From a virus: 23,953 bases of DNA. The position numbers were made by a program, and so were the translations under genes. Positions 4,823 through 10,680 of this stretch are shown here, one piece after another. How positions within the stretch are numbered: position 1 is the first letter of the stretch; each line of letters starts with the position of its first letter. The notes beneath the pieces were generated by a model. It saw only the letters and a program-made list of their open reading frames with translations. It searched no databases and was not told the origin of the DNA. The stretch spans positions 1 to 23,953 of IMG/VR virus record IMGVR_UViG_3300025120_000549; one strand, written 5' to 3'.

Positions 4823-4923
4823 AGTGGTTAAAGAGTTTATTCAGTTTTGATGATGCAAACAAGAAGTTATTAGATAATATAAAAAAATTAGATGAAGCCA
4901 ATAGGAAAGTACATAATAATTAA
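4816..4923 (+). CDS. Tiny ORF between groEL and groES (35 aa)
   Basis: ATG at 4816 overlaps the last seven bases of groEL, and the TAA at 4921-4923 falls 32 bases into groES. The peptide begins MLKWLKSLFSFDDANKKLLD and is basic and amphipathic, with aromatic residues near the N-terminus and a charged helix after. The tight overlap on both sides suggests translational coupling of groEL to groES through this ORF. It may be a real peptide or only a coupling device; no homologue is known to me. Confidence 0.45.
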   Translation: MLKWLKSLFSFDDANKKLLDNIKKLDEANRKVHNN

Positions 4924-5149
4924 ACCGATAGAGGAAGAATTAAAAACCGCATCGGGATTATTATTATCTCAAGAAGATGCATCAGGGTTTAGATATAAGA
5001 AAGGCAAAGTAGTAAAGCCTGGAACTGATGTAGAAAATATATCTGACAATGATTTAATCTATTATGACAAGTCAGCAGGTCACCAGATGTTTATAAAAGA
5101 CGAAGTCTTTATGGTTATTCTGGAGAGAGATGTCGTTGTTGTCTTATAA
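4892..5149 (+). CDS. groES: Co-chaperonin GroES (Hsp10), 85 aa
   Basis: A short GroES that would cap the GroEL chamber as a heptamer. The first strand (GKYIIIKPIEEE) is followed by the mobile loop KTASGLLLSQEDAS, where GLLL stands for the hydrophobic tripeptide (IVL in E. coli) that docks on GroEL. Then come KGKVVKPG, DNDLIYYDKSAG and a final strand VFMVILERDVVVVL, in the order of the GroES beta-barrel. It is about 12 residues shorter than the 97-aa E. coli protein, mainly in the roof loop. It lies 69 bp after groEL with a small ORF between and overlaps the convergent winged-helix gene by 35 bp at the 3' ends. Partner choice (phage or host GroEL) cannot be judged from sequence. Confidence 0.92.
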   Translation: MKPIGKYIIIKPIEEELKTASGLLLSQEDASGFRYKKGKVVKPGTDVENISDNDLIYYDKSAGHQMFIKDEVFMVILERDVVVVL

Positions 5150-5588
5150 ACTCATTCATCTCTATAATCATATTACGATATATCTTATCCATATAAGAAG
5201 CATCGTGTCTAAATAAGGGATTGTATTGAGGGCTTTCCCCTATTTCTTCTCCGTTTAGTTTCTTATATAGTGTGTTAACCAGGCGTTTACCTTTAAAGGA
5301 AAGCTCATATAGAGTTGTTTCTTTACCTTTGCGCTTTCTCCAAATATGTATCCACCCCTCTTTAAGCAGTCTATGAAATCTTGGCTCGTCCCAAGACATA
5401 CACTCTTCAAATTCTTTAAACTTTGTTTTATTAAATATCTGTTCGCTATATAGAAAGAATAGCATGTCTATGTCGGGAGTTCCGATTTTGTATTTGGCTT
5501 TAGCCCAATACCTTATCACCCTCCAATACTTCATGTAATCGTGTGAGGGTTGAACTCTATCGTAGTTCTTCCTTATTATATTTGACAT
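5115..5588 (-). CDS. Winged-helix (MarR/PadR-like) protein (157 aa)
   Basis: The only minus-strand gene in the right part of the window. The start MSNIIRKNYDRV is chosen; a longer frame reaching 5678 would run through the promoter and coding sequence of the opposite gene. A helical core (TPDIDMLFFLYSEQIF) is followed by a helix-turn-helix-like segment (FEECMSWDEPRFHRLLKEGWI) and a beta wing (IWRKRKGKETTLYELSFKGKRLV). This order is that of MarR/PadR-like winged helices. It is divergent from the gene at 5632, with 43 bp between start codons, and ends inside groES. It could regulate that divergent promoter or be a structural or accessory DNA-binding protein. Confidence 0.65.
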   Translation of the reverse strand: MSNIIRKNYDRVQPSHDYMKYWRVIRYWAKAKYKIGTPDIDMLFFLYSEQIFNKTKFKEFEECMSWDEPRFHRLLKEGWIHIWRKRKGKETTLYELSFKGKRLVNTLYKKLNGEEIGESPQYNPLFRHDASYMDKIYRNMIIEMNEFIRQQRHLSPE

Positions 5589-5609
5589 TAAATTAAATTT
5601 GTATCTTTG
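5582..5609 (+). promoter_or_regulatory. Promoter for the small basic-protein operon
   Basis: TTG at 5582-5584 (within TTGACA), a 17-bp spacer, then TATCTTTG at 5602-5609. The ATG of the 51-aa gene follows 22 bp later. The site overlaps the start region of the divergent winged-helix gene, which is therefore a candidate autoregulator here. Confidence 0.75.
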
Positions 5610-5631
5610 CAAGAACAAAACTAATAAAATT

Positions 5632-5787
5632 ATGCCAACAGTTACAGTAAAAGGAAAGAAAAAAGTATTCCCATACAACGCAGTAGGAAAAGCCCAGGCA
5701 AGTGCTTATGCAAAAATGAATAAAGGAAAAATGAAAAACAACCCTAACTACGGAATGGAAAAAAGAACCAAATCATCAGGATATTAA
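5632..5787 (+). CDS. Small Lys-rich protein (51 aa)
   Basis: Begins MPTVTVKGKKKVFPYNAVGK and continues with a basic helix (AQASAYAKMNKGKMKNNPNYG). An upstream in-frame start at 5599 falls inside the -7 box, so the start after the promoter is used. It is strongly basic and has no acidic residue until near the C-terminus. I know the pattern KKK-FPYN-GKA-A-AYA from small virion-region proteins of marine phages, but only from memory. It is the first gene of an operon of small basic proteins next to structural genes, so a DNA-binding or virion-internal role is plausible. Confidence 0.65.
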   Translation: MPTVTVKGKKKVFPYNAVGKAQASAYAKMNKGKMKNNPNYGMEKRTKSSGY

Positions 5788-6462
5788 ATGGCCGAAAGAA
5801 AAAAAACATTTGCTAATACTTACGGTCAGAGCCTAAGATATGGAAAGGGGGCTGCTGTTGATTCAGTTGCTGCTCGTAAAAAACGTATTGCTAAAAAGTT
5901 AGCTGAGAATAAACAAAAAGAAAAAGAAAAGGCTTTAAAGGAAAAACTTGACAAGAAACAGAAAAAACAAGTTGATAAAGCTATAAAGGCTGACCAAAAA
6001 AAACAAGACAAGTTAAAAAAGGCTACTGATAAAAATGCTTCCAATAAAAAGAAAAACAAAGAAAAACTTGATAAGCAAAATAAAAAAGAAGCATCTAATT
6101 ATTTAAATAAAAAGTCTAAGGGTAAAACTCCGTTAGAAAAAAAGGCTAATGCAAAAAAAGATGCACAGAAAAGTCAAAAGAAAACATCTAAGAAGGTTTC
6201 TGCAAAATTCAAAAAAGATAAGAAGGCGGACAATAGGCTAAAGAAAAGAACAGATCAGATAGTAGAAAAGAATAAAAAAAGACAAGCTACTGTTAGTCGT
6301 ACCATGTCAGACAATGTTAAGAAGACGGATAAGAAGATTAAAAAAAGTAAAACTAAAATGAAAAGAAAAATATCTCGAGCATCTCGAGACGGTTTTGCTA
6401 AAAGGTGGAGCGGAAAATATCAAAACTTAAAAAAGAAAAGGGAGAATGAAAAGAATGCATAA
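5788..6462 (+). CDS. Very Lys-rich, histone H1-like basic protein (224 aa)
   Basis: Starts immediately after the previous stop. Most of the protein is Lys, Ala, Asn, Gln and Glu in repeated helical blocks (KQKEKEKALKEKLDKKQKKQ, KKTSKKVSAKFKKDKKADNR), with almost no hydrophobic core. The C-terminus turns Arg-rich (KMKRKISRASRDGFAKRW). The composition resembles histone H1-like or DNA-condensing tails, or an extended charged single helix. It has no catalytic motif. In its position before the virion genes it may be packaged with DNA or bind nucleic acid during packaging; this is inference from composition only. Confidence 0.65.
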   Translation: MAERKKTFANTYGQSLRYGKGAAVDSVAARKKRIAKKLAENKQKEKEKALKEKLDKKQKKQVDKAIKADQKKQDKLKKATDKNASNKKKNKEKLDKQNKKEASNYLNKKSKGKTPLEKKANAKKDAQKSQKKTSKKVSAKFKKDKKADNRLKKRTDQIVEKNKKRQATVSRTMSDNVKKTDKKIKKSKTKMKRKISRASRDGFAKRWSGKYQNLKKKRENEKNA

Positions 6463-6586
6463 TGATAATTATTATGATTTTACCCGCAATATGTCTTACG
6501 AGCAGTCTAAGGAGTTTAGAAAAAAACATGGTGAAACTAACAAAGAACAACGAAAGAGTATATTAAAACAAAAACAAAAAAAATAA
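6446..6586 (+). CDS. Small basic protein with NMSYE motif (46 aa)
   Basis: ATG at 6446 overlaps the end of the Lys-rich gene by 17 bp, preceded by AAAGGGAGA, one of the few purine-rich sequences before a start. The peptide begins MKRMHNDNYYDFTRNMSYEQ and ends in a Lys/Gln tail. The segment NMSYE is encoded by the same 15 nt (AATATGTCTTACGAG) as NMSYE in the 68-aa protein at 6936-7142, suggesting a shared module. No family is recognised. Confidence 0.5.
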   Translation: MKRMHNDNYYDFTRNMSYEQSKEFRKKHGETNKEQRKSILKQKQKK

Positions 6587-6587
6587 C

Positions 6588-6595
6588 TATCTTTG
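6588..6595 (+). promoter_or_regulatory. Promoter -7 box before the 99-aa gene
   Basis: TATCTTTG, immediately after the stop of the 46-aa gene and 23 bp before the ATG at 6619. No -33 TTG is seen at the usual spacing. Confidence 0.6.
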
Positions 6596-6618
6596 TAAAA
6601 TATTAAAATAAAAAAACC

Positions 6619-6918
6619 ATGTCTGACAAAAAATCAAAAACAAAAACGGTAAGTTCAAGAAACTTGTCTCAACCTCTTTCGGAGTCTAAATTGGATCGTC
6701 AAGTAAGACAGTTCACTTCAATAGCTAATAAAGTAAATAGAGGTAAAGGAAAAAAAGTTTCTTATAAATCTGCTTATGATGCAATGAGTCCAAAAGAAAA
6801 AGCTAAGCATGGAAACAGCTTAAAAACTTTTACTGCTGCTGCAAAAAAGTTTAACAAAAAAAACCCAAACTACGATAAGTCAAAATTTAGAACAAGAAAG
6901 GGCGGATCAATATTATAA
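6619..6918 (+). CDS. Basic virion-region protein (99 aa)
   Basis: Begins MSDKKSKTKTVSSRNLSQPL and is strongly basic throughout. A central helical region (LDRQVRQFTSIANKVNRGKG, SYKSAYDAMSPKEKAKHGNS) is followed by a Lys/Asn tail ending RTRKGGSIL. The N-terminus resembles that of the basic protein at 9183-9641 (MPDNKSKTNA). It is transcribed from its own promoter box and followed after 17 bp by the next small basic gene. The family is unknown to me; nucleic-acid binding is likely from charge alone. Confidence 0.65.
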   Translation: MSDKKSKTKTVSSRNLSQPLSESKLDRQVRQFTSIANKVNRGKGKKVSYKSAYDAMSPKEKAKHGNSLKTFTAAAKKFNKKNPNYDKSKFRTRKGGSIL

Positions 6919-6935
6919 AACATTAAAAAACAATT

Positions 6936-7142
6936 ATGAAAAAACAAGGTTACAACTCAAGACTTGATGAGTCATTAGGAGCTAAGAACGGAAAGAAATC
7001 TCAATCTATGAAATCAAGAAGAGATGAGTCTAAAGCAATGTCTAAAAAAGATTACGGTCATGCATACGGTGGAGATCACAATATGTCTTACGAGTGTATC
7101 AACAACGTAAAGAAAAAGATCGGAGCTGCAATTAGAAAATAA
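6936..7142 (+). CDS. Small basic protein with NMSYE motif (68 aa)
   Basis: Begins MKKQGYNSRLDESLGAKNGK, with a highly charged first half (KSRRDESKAMSKKDYGHAYG) and a C-terminal helix (CINNVKKKIGAAIRK). It shares NMSYE and its coding 15-mer with the 46-aa protein at 6446-6586. It lies between other short basic genes with 2-17 bp gaps, so the group is clearly one operon. The function is not known. Confidence 0.6.
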   Translation: MKKQGYNSRLDESLGAKNGKKSQSMKSRRDESKAMSKKDYGHAYGGDHNMSYECINNVKKKIGAAIRK

Positions 7143-7144
7143 TT

Positions 7145-7351
7145 ATGGCGAAGAAAGGAAGAACTAAAAAAGGAGCCTTTCCAGAAATAAAAAAATCCCG
7201 TCAGGGAGCTTTTACGAAGTGGGCTGAAAATAACGGATTCGAAGATGCGTGTAGTGCAGCGTCTGCTGTCATGAAGAAAACTGATAAGTATTCTAAAAAG
7301 GTAGTGGAAATGGCTAACTACGCTAATAACTTTGGGTGTAAAACAAAATAA
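7145..7351 (+). CDS. Small basic protein with MAKKGRT N-terminus (68 aa)
   Basis: Begins MAKKGRTKKGAFPEIKKSRQ, then has a less charged helical part (GAFTKWAENNGFEDACSAAS, KVVEMANYANNFGCKTK) with two Cys. The N-terminus MAKKGRT-KK is nearly the same as that of the 51-aa protein at 10271-10426, so the two may share a common tag or ancestor. It starts 2 bp after the previous gene. The function is unknown. Confidence 0.6.
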   Translation: MAKKGRTKKGAFPEIKKSRQGAFTKWAENNGFEDACSAASAVMKKTDKYSKKVVEMANYANNFGCKTK

Positions 7352-7352
7352 G

Positions 7353-7493
7353 ATGGGAAAATTATTAATATGGTTAGGAGAATCACTCTCTGACTTATGG
7401 TGTAAGTTTCAATGTCAATGGAATTGGTTAGTATCTAAAATAACATTTAGTGTAGAATCATGTCCTAACAAACTTTGTACTTGTAAAAAATAA
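7353..7493 (+). CDS. Small Cys- and Trp-rich protein (46 aa)
   Basis: ATG at 7353 follows the previous stop after 1 bp. The peptide MGKLLIWLGESLSDLWCKFQ continues with several Trp and has Cys at positions 17, 21, 37, 42 and 44, ending CTCKK. The Cys pattern (C-x3-C, C-x4-C-x-C) could bind a metal or form disulphides. The N-terminal 15 residues are hydrophobic and amphipathic and may touch the membrane. It is too short to assign. Confidence 0.5.
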   Translation: MGKLLIWLGESLSDLWCKFQCQWNWLVSKITFSVESCPNKLCTCKK

Positions 7494-7499
7494 AATTTA

Positions 7500-7676
7500 A
7501 TGAAACGAACTTTAACTGGGAAGTCAATAGGGTTAGGTGATAGTATAGAAAGAATTACTAAAGCTACAGGAATTAAAAAAGTAGTAGACAAAATAGCTAA
7601 AGTCACTAATAGTGATTGCGGTTGTAACAAAAGAAGAGATGCTTTAAACAGAGCATTCCCTTACGATAAAAAATAA
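7500..7676 (+). CDS. Small phage protein with CGCNKRRDALN motif (58 aa)
   Basis: Begins MKRTLTGKSIGLGDSIERIT. The middle has a basic helix (KKVVDKIAKV), and the C-terminus carries DCGCNKRRDALNRAFPY. The C-terminal pattern CGC-KR-x-x-LN-x-x-FP is one I recall in many short phage proteins near fibre genes, where it resembles a small metal-binding knuckle. It lies 6 bp after the Cys/Trp-rich gene and 5 bp before a structural gene. The role is unknown; a virion accessory protein is likely. Confidence 0.6.
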   Translation: MKRTLTGKSIGLGDSIERITKATGIKKVVDKIAKVTNSDCGCNKRRDALNRAFPYDKK

Positions 7677-7681
7677 AAAAA

Positions 7682-8173
7682 ATGGCATATCAAAGATTAC
7701 AAGTCGGACGTTCACTAAAGGTTATACCAAGTGACACAGTATTAATACCTGATCCAGCAACAGAGGCTTTAAGTGGAGCTACAGATGGTACAACAGCAAA
7801 TAAATTAGTTCTATCTACTGCAACATTTTTAAATGACGGAATACAAGCTGGTAAAGCGATTGTATATAATACAACGGATAATACTTGCGCTTATGTTACC
7901 GCTATAGATAGTGATACTGTATTAAGCCTTAGTGTTAACATTATGGCTACTGGTGAAAATTTTGTAATATACAATGCTGCTACATCAGGTTGCGTACTCT
8001 ACAATGGAACAGCTCAAGACTTAACTGTTTATATGGCGGCAGATACTGGTAACTCACATGCTCCTACTACCGAACAACAATTTGCCGCTGTACCTGCAGG
8101 TTCTTTTATGCCTACATTTATAACAGGAGTAAAGACTACTGGCAGTCCTACTAACTTAGTAGCACTCTGGTAA
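7682..8173 (+). CDS. Virion structural protein, beta-rich (163 aa)
   Basis: Begins MAYQRLQVGRSLKVIPSDTV and consists of short beta segments rich in Thr, Ala, Gly and Val. The central part GKAIVYNTTDNTCAYVTAID-SDTVLSLSVNIMATGENFVIY is the common phage-structural module in which a strand pair is followed by A-x-V-T-A-x-DSDT-LxLS and GE-x-F-xIY. A similar pattern occurs in the insertion of the major capsid protein here (GQTVMIADNTAG, AIITDVNYGAGTI). It is probably a head fibre, decoration or tail-associated protein, and the first of three structural genes in a row. Confidence 0.7.
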   Translation: MAYQRLQVGRSLKVIPSDTVLIPDPATEALSGATDGTTANKLVLSTATFLNDGIQAGKAIVYNTTDNTCAYVTAIDSDTVLSLSVNIMATGENFVIYNAATSGCVLYNGTAQDLTVYMAADTGNSHAPTTEQQFAAVPAGSFMPTFITGVKTTGSPTNLVALW

Positions 8174-8174
8174 C

Positions 8175-8594
8175 ATGATTAGTGTTTCCATAGCTACTGC
8201 TGTAGGAGCAAACAATACTCCAGGAGGGGGAAGATCAAACCCAGAACTTGTTTCTAACGGAGATTTTTCAAACGGATTAACTGGATGGACTGTTATTCCT
8301 CAAGTTAATGAAAAATCAGGAGTTGTGACTATAGGACCAGGTAAACCAATAGCATCTATATCTCAATCTATTTTAACAATTGGGAAAACTTATAATGTTG
8401 TAATAGGAGTTGTAAGTCTTCCTCCAAAAGGAAATGCTACAGTAAATGATTCTAAGGGAGCTATATTAGGAAATCTTACTTCGGTTGGTTCTAATTCATT
8501 TCAATTCTTAAATAAAACAGGAGCTGATATTTATATTCAAAGTAATATCGGGGCTCAATTTTTAATTAACAGCGTGTCTGTAAAAGAAGTTTAA
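8175..8594 (+). CDS. Carbohydrate-binding-module-like structural protein (139 aa)
   Basis: After a short Gly-rich leader (GANNTPGGGRSNPE) comes LVSNGDFSNGLTGWTV, the characteristic opening strand of CBM4/9-like and other galactose-binding jelly-roll domains. The protein ends in INSVSVKEV, the typical last strand of such domains (x-D-N-V-S-V-KEV). The rest is beta-rich with repeated Val/Ile/Thr. This predicts one jelly-roll sugar-binding domain, probably carried on the virion to touch host surface glycans. It starts 1 bp after the previous gene. Confidence 0.72.
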   Translation: MISVSIATAVGANNTPGGGRSNPELVSNGDFSNGLTGWTVIPQVNEKSGVVTIGPGKPIASISQSILTIGKTYNVVIGVVSLPPKGNATVNDSKGAILGNLTSVGSNSFQFLNKTGADIYIQSNIGAQFLINSVSVKEV

Positions 8595-8603
8595 AAAAAT
8601 ATT

Positions 8604-9170
8604 ATGGCAACAGTACCAGGCGATCAAAAATTTCATACAGTACCTGCATTTGTAGATACAAAAAATAAAGGATCTGCTTTAGCTAATTCTAATAGAACTA
8701 TCTATACTATGCAGGATATTATAGACACCTATTCTGTGGCTCCTTTTGTTTATACTGAATATGTAGCAACTTTTACAAGAGCTGATTTAAACGCTTTAGC
8801 TGGCAGCTCAGCAACAGAAATAATAGCAGCTGTTCCTAATAAGTCACTTATTATTGAAGAAACTTATTGGACTGTAAATATTGATGGAGCAGGGGCATAT
8901 ACCCCTTTAACTCCAGGTGACCTTAATGTAATTCAAGGTACAGCAACCACAGCAAACCTTGCGGTATCTACATTTCCATCCACTCGGATAAATCAAATAC
9001 TTAATGCGGAAGCAATTCAAGCAACTTATTTTAGAGATGTTCCAACTTCTGGATCAAGAATTTATTCTTTAAACAAGCCTACTCGTCTTTTTGTACCGTC
9101 TAACTTTGTCTTTCCTGCTCGCTTTACTTCCTTAGTTTTAAGATTAAAATATAGAATTATACCATTATAA
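8604..9170 (+). CDS. Virion structural protein (188 aa)
   Basis: Begins MATVPGDQKFHTVPAFVDTK. From about residue 54 a beta-rich domain starts (YVATFTRADLNALAGSSATE) and ends with the strand VLRLKYRIIPL. The 174-aa fibre protein at 11360-11884 has the same overall order: VxT-T-ADQ... first strand, Ile-rich strands, final VSVQYRIYSF. They may therefore carry related domains. It is a likely head or tail fibre component or chaperone-like tip; the exact role is unknown. Confidence 0.62.
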   Translation: MATVPGDQKFHTVPAFVDTKNKGSALANSNRTIYTMQDIIDTYSVAPFVYTEYVATFTRADLNALAGSSATEIIAAVPNKSLIIEETYWTVNIDGAGAYTPLTPGDLNVIQGTATTANLAVSTFPSTRINQILNAEAIQATYFRDVPTSGSRIYSLNKPTRLFVPSNFVFPARFTSLVLRLKYRIIPL

Positions 9171-9182
9171 AAATAAATTATT

Positions 9183-9641
9183 ATGCCTGATAATAAGTCT
9201 AAAACAAACGCAATTAACATTAAAGACATGTCTACAGAAGAGCGAAAAGCTCTTATGAATAAATTCAGGTCTGAAAGATATAAAACAACTCAAGGCAATA
9301 ATAAAACAAATAAAAAACACCGCAATACTGTAAAAACAAATAAGAGAAACACTACAGAAACAGCAGCGACAGAATTTTGGAAAAACAATCCAGATAAAAA
9401 ACATTCTATGAAATACGGTGTTAATCCTAACAACCCTAACAAGTCGTTTGTAGAGAAAACTTCTTATGATGGAAAAGGTTTTGGTGAAAATGATCCTATA
9501 AGTAAAGCGTTTAGTGTAGCGTCAGGAACTTTATTAACGGGAGGATTGTCTAATGCGGCAAAACTAAAAGGTTTTACAAACACTGCAAAGGTTATAAAAA
9601 CAGGATCAAAAATCAAAAAAGGTGGCGAGTTAGGGGGTTAG
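9183..9641 (+). CDS. Basic virion-region protein (152 aa)
   Basis: Begins MPDNKSKTNAINIKDMSTEE, an N-terminus like that of the 99-aa protein at 6619. The first two-thirds are basic and Asn-rich (KTTQGNNKTNKKHRNTVKTN, NPNNPNKSFVEK). The last third changes to a small-residue amphipathic region (AFSVASGTLLTGGLSNAAKL), ending in KKGGELGG. The Gly/Ala segment could be membrane-active, as in proteins ejected with the DNA. The family is unrecognised. It is the last gene before a new promoter. Confidence 0.6.
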   Translation: MPDNKSKTNAINIKDMSTEERKALMNKFRSERYKTTQGNNKTNKKHRNTVKTNKRNTTETAATEFWKNNPDKKHSMKYGVNPNNPNKSFVEKTSYDGKGFGENDPISKAFSVASGTLLTGGLSNAAKLKGFTNTAKVIKTGSKIKKGGELGG

Positions 9642-9661
9642 ATAAAAAATAAAAAATTTAT

Positions 9662-9669
9662 TATCTTTG
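9662..9669 (+). promoter_or_regulatory. Promoter -7 box for the lysis cassette
   Basis: TATCTTTG lies 5 bp before the ATG of a 27-aa ORF and 78 bp before the small membrane-protein gene. A start site about 5-6 nt after the box would make the first ORF almost leaderless. Confidence 0.6.
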
Positions 9670-9674
9670 CATCT

Positions 9675-9758
9675 ATGAATTGGTTTCAAACAACAACGTA
9701 TAGCGGGGAGTTTAATTACACACAAACACTAACTTACCCATTAAAAAATGAAAACTGA
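9675..9758 (+). CDS. Possible leader peptide (27 aa)
   Basis: ATG directly after the -7 box opens MNWFQTTTYSGEFNYTQTLT, which ends at TGA 11 bp inside the next gene. The peptide is polar and Thr-rich. If the promoter starts where expected, this ORF sits at the extreme 5' end of the lysis transcript and overlaps the membrane-protein start, so it could tune its translation. It may equally be a chance frame. Confidence 0.25.
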   Translation: MNWFQTTTYSGEFNYTQTLTYPLKNEN

Positions 9759-9903
9759 AATGAAAGATACAGTAGAAGTAGTAGCTGCCAATGGGGGAGC
9801 TTTAGGATTAACATTAATGCAGGCTAACGAAATGCTTCAGTTTGTTTCGCTTTCGCTTGCTATTGCCTTTACAATATATAAGTTTATAAAAAAGAAAAAG
9901 TAA
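9748..9903 (+). CDS. Small membrane protein, holin candidate (51 aa)
   Basis: Begins MKTEMKDTVEVVAANGGALG, then LTLMQANEMLQFVSLSLAIA followed by a hydrophobic run and a basic tail (YKFIKKKK). There is one membrane-spanning helix at about residues 31-46 and a strongly positive C-terminus, as in small phage holins with a cytoplasmic basic tail. The pattern ANGG-LG-S/T-x6-E-x-LxxVSLxLAI is one I recall from holin-like proteins of marine phages. It lies 2 bp before the M15 endolysin gene, which supports a lysis role. A further holin candidate lies at 10680. Confidence 0.6.
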   Translation: MKTEMKDTVEVVAANGGALGLTLMQANEMLQFVSLSLAIAFTIYKFIKKKK

Positions 9904-9905
9904 TC

Positions 9906-10271
9906 ATGAAATATTTTACCCACAGTGAGTTTGACTCTCCTGATGAACCTGGTTCAGGGAAAAATATGAGACATGACTTTTTAGAGATGTTAGACTTTGC
10001 CAGAGAAGAATCGGGCATACCTTTTAAGATAACATCAGGATTCAGAACACAAGCATACAATAAAGATTTACAAAAAAGAGGATATCAAGCAAGTCCCAAT
10101 AGTTCACACTTAAAAGGATGTGCTGCTGATATTGCGTGTGGCAATTCAGAAAAGAGATCTATAATGGTTAGAGCATTAGTTAATGTCGGGTTCACTCGTA
10201 TAGGAATTTCAAAGACCTTCCTACATGTGGACAGCGACTCTAAGCCTGACGCAATATGGTTATACGCATAA
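9906..10271 (+). CDS. Endolysin, M15-family peptidoglycan peptidase (121 aa)
   Basis: A compact zinc peptidase of the VanY/M15 type that cuts the peptide cross-links of peptidoglycan. It has SGFRTQAYN (44-52), the zinc motif SSHLKGCAAD with H68 and D75, and a second zinc ligand in FLHVDSD (H107, D109). The order SGFR, SxHxxGxAxD, HxD is the M15 signature, and the length (about 120 aa) equals the bare catalytic domain with no cell-wall-binding part. No signal peptide is present, so it needs a holin. Two holin candidates flank it at 9748 and 10680. The next gene begins with TAATG overlap. Confidence 0.92.
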   Translation: MKYFTHSEFDSPDEPGSGKNMRHDFLEMLDFAREESGIPFKITSGFRTQAYNKDLQKRGYQASPNSSHLKGCAADIACGNSEKRSIMVRALVNVGFTRIGISKTFLHVDSDSKPDAIWLYA

Positions 10272-10426
10272 TGGCAAAGAAAGGAAGAACAGGGAAAAAA
10301 GTATGTTGGGAGTACGGTAAAGGAAAATACTGCGGTACACTAATACCAAGTAAAGAAACTAAAACTCACAGATACGCAAGAACAGAAAACGGAAAGATCA
10401 AGTCTTTACCTAAAAATAAAAAGTAA
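10271..10426 (+). CDS. Small basic protein with MAKKGRT N-terminus (51 aa)
   Basis: The ATG overlaps the endolysin stop (TAATG) and the next ATG overlaps its own stop. The peptide begins MAKKGRTGKKVCWEYGKGKY and contains two Cys and a Trp, then a Lys/Arg-rich tail (PSKETKTHRYARTENGKIKS). The N-terminus is like the 68-aa protein at 7145-7351. The C-W-x-Y-G-K-x-K-Y-C-G pattern could be a small zinc or disulphide knot. It sits between lysis genes; the function is unknown. Confidence 0.55.
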   Translation: MAKKGRTGKKVCWEYGKGKYCGTLIPSKETKTHRYARTENGKIKSLPKNKK

Positions 10427-10680
10427 TGGCAACACCAAGAAAAGGAAAGGCTAAAGTAAAAATTACCGCAAGCGGTAAGAAGGTTAGCTATGGTCAAGCT
10501 GGTAAAGCTAAGGGTGGTGGTTCAAGAGTTAAACCTGGAACGTCAAAAGGAGATGCTTATTGTGCAAGAAGCTATGGAATTAAAATGGGACTACCTATAG
10601 GTAAACGAAATGATCCTAACACACCTAACAACTTATCTCGTAAGAGGTGGAAATGTGTAGGTAAAAAATCAAAAAGATAA
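10426..10680 (+). CDS. Conserved basic phage protein, DUF6321-like (84 aa)
   Basis: Begins MATPRKGKAKVKITASGKKV, followed by SYGQAGKAKGGGSRVKPGTS, KGDAYCARSYGIKMG, and ending NTPNNLSRKRWKCVGKKSK. The pattern SYGQAG-K-GG-PGT-KGDaYCARS-GI-NTPN-LSRKRWKC is a very conserved small protein of aquatic phages that I recall as DUF6321; the name should be checked. Two Cys and many Lys/Arg suggest a small DNA- or RNA-binding fold. Both ends overlap neighbouring genes by one base (TAATG), so it is translated with the lysis genes. Confidence 0.75.
   Translation: MATPRKGKAKVKITASGKKVSYGQAGKAKGGGSRVKPGTSKGDAYCARSYGIKMGLPIGKRNDPNTPNNLSRKRWKCVGKKSKR

Noticed and set aside
5589-5678. N-terminal extension of the winged-helix gene with an apparent signal anchor
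   Set aside because: It runs antisense through the promoter and start of the 51-aa gene; the ATG at 5588 gives the plausible winged-helix protein.
5826-6059. Phe/Cys-rich minus-strand frame opposite the Lys-rich gene
   Set aside because: It is the complementary reading of AAA/AAG-rich codons, with no promoter or leader.
9937-9950. CTGATGA on the plus strand in the endolysin gene (also at 16364 and 19655)
   Set aside because: These lie in coding sequence (for example PDEPG, ADEE, PDEEQ) and have none of the flanking helices of a hammerhead.
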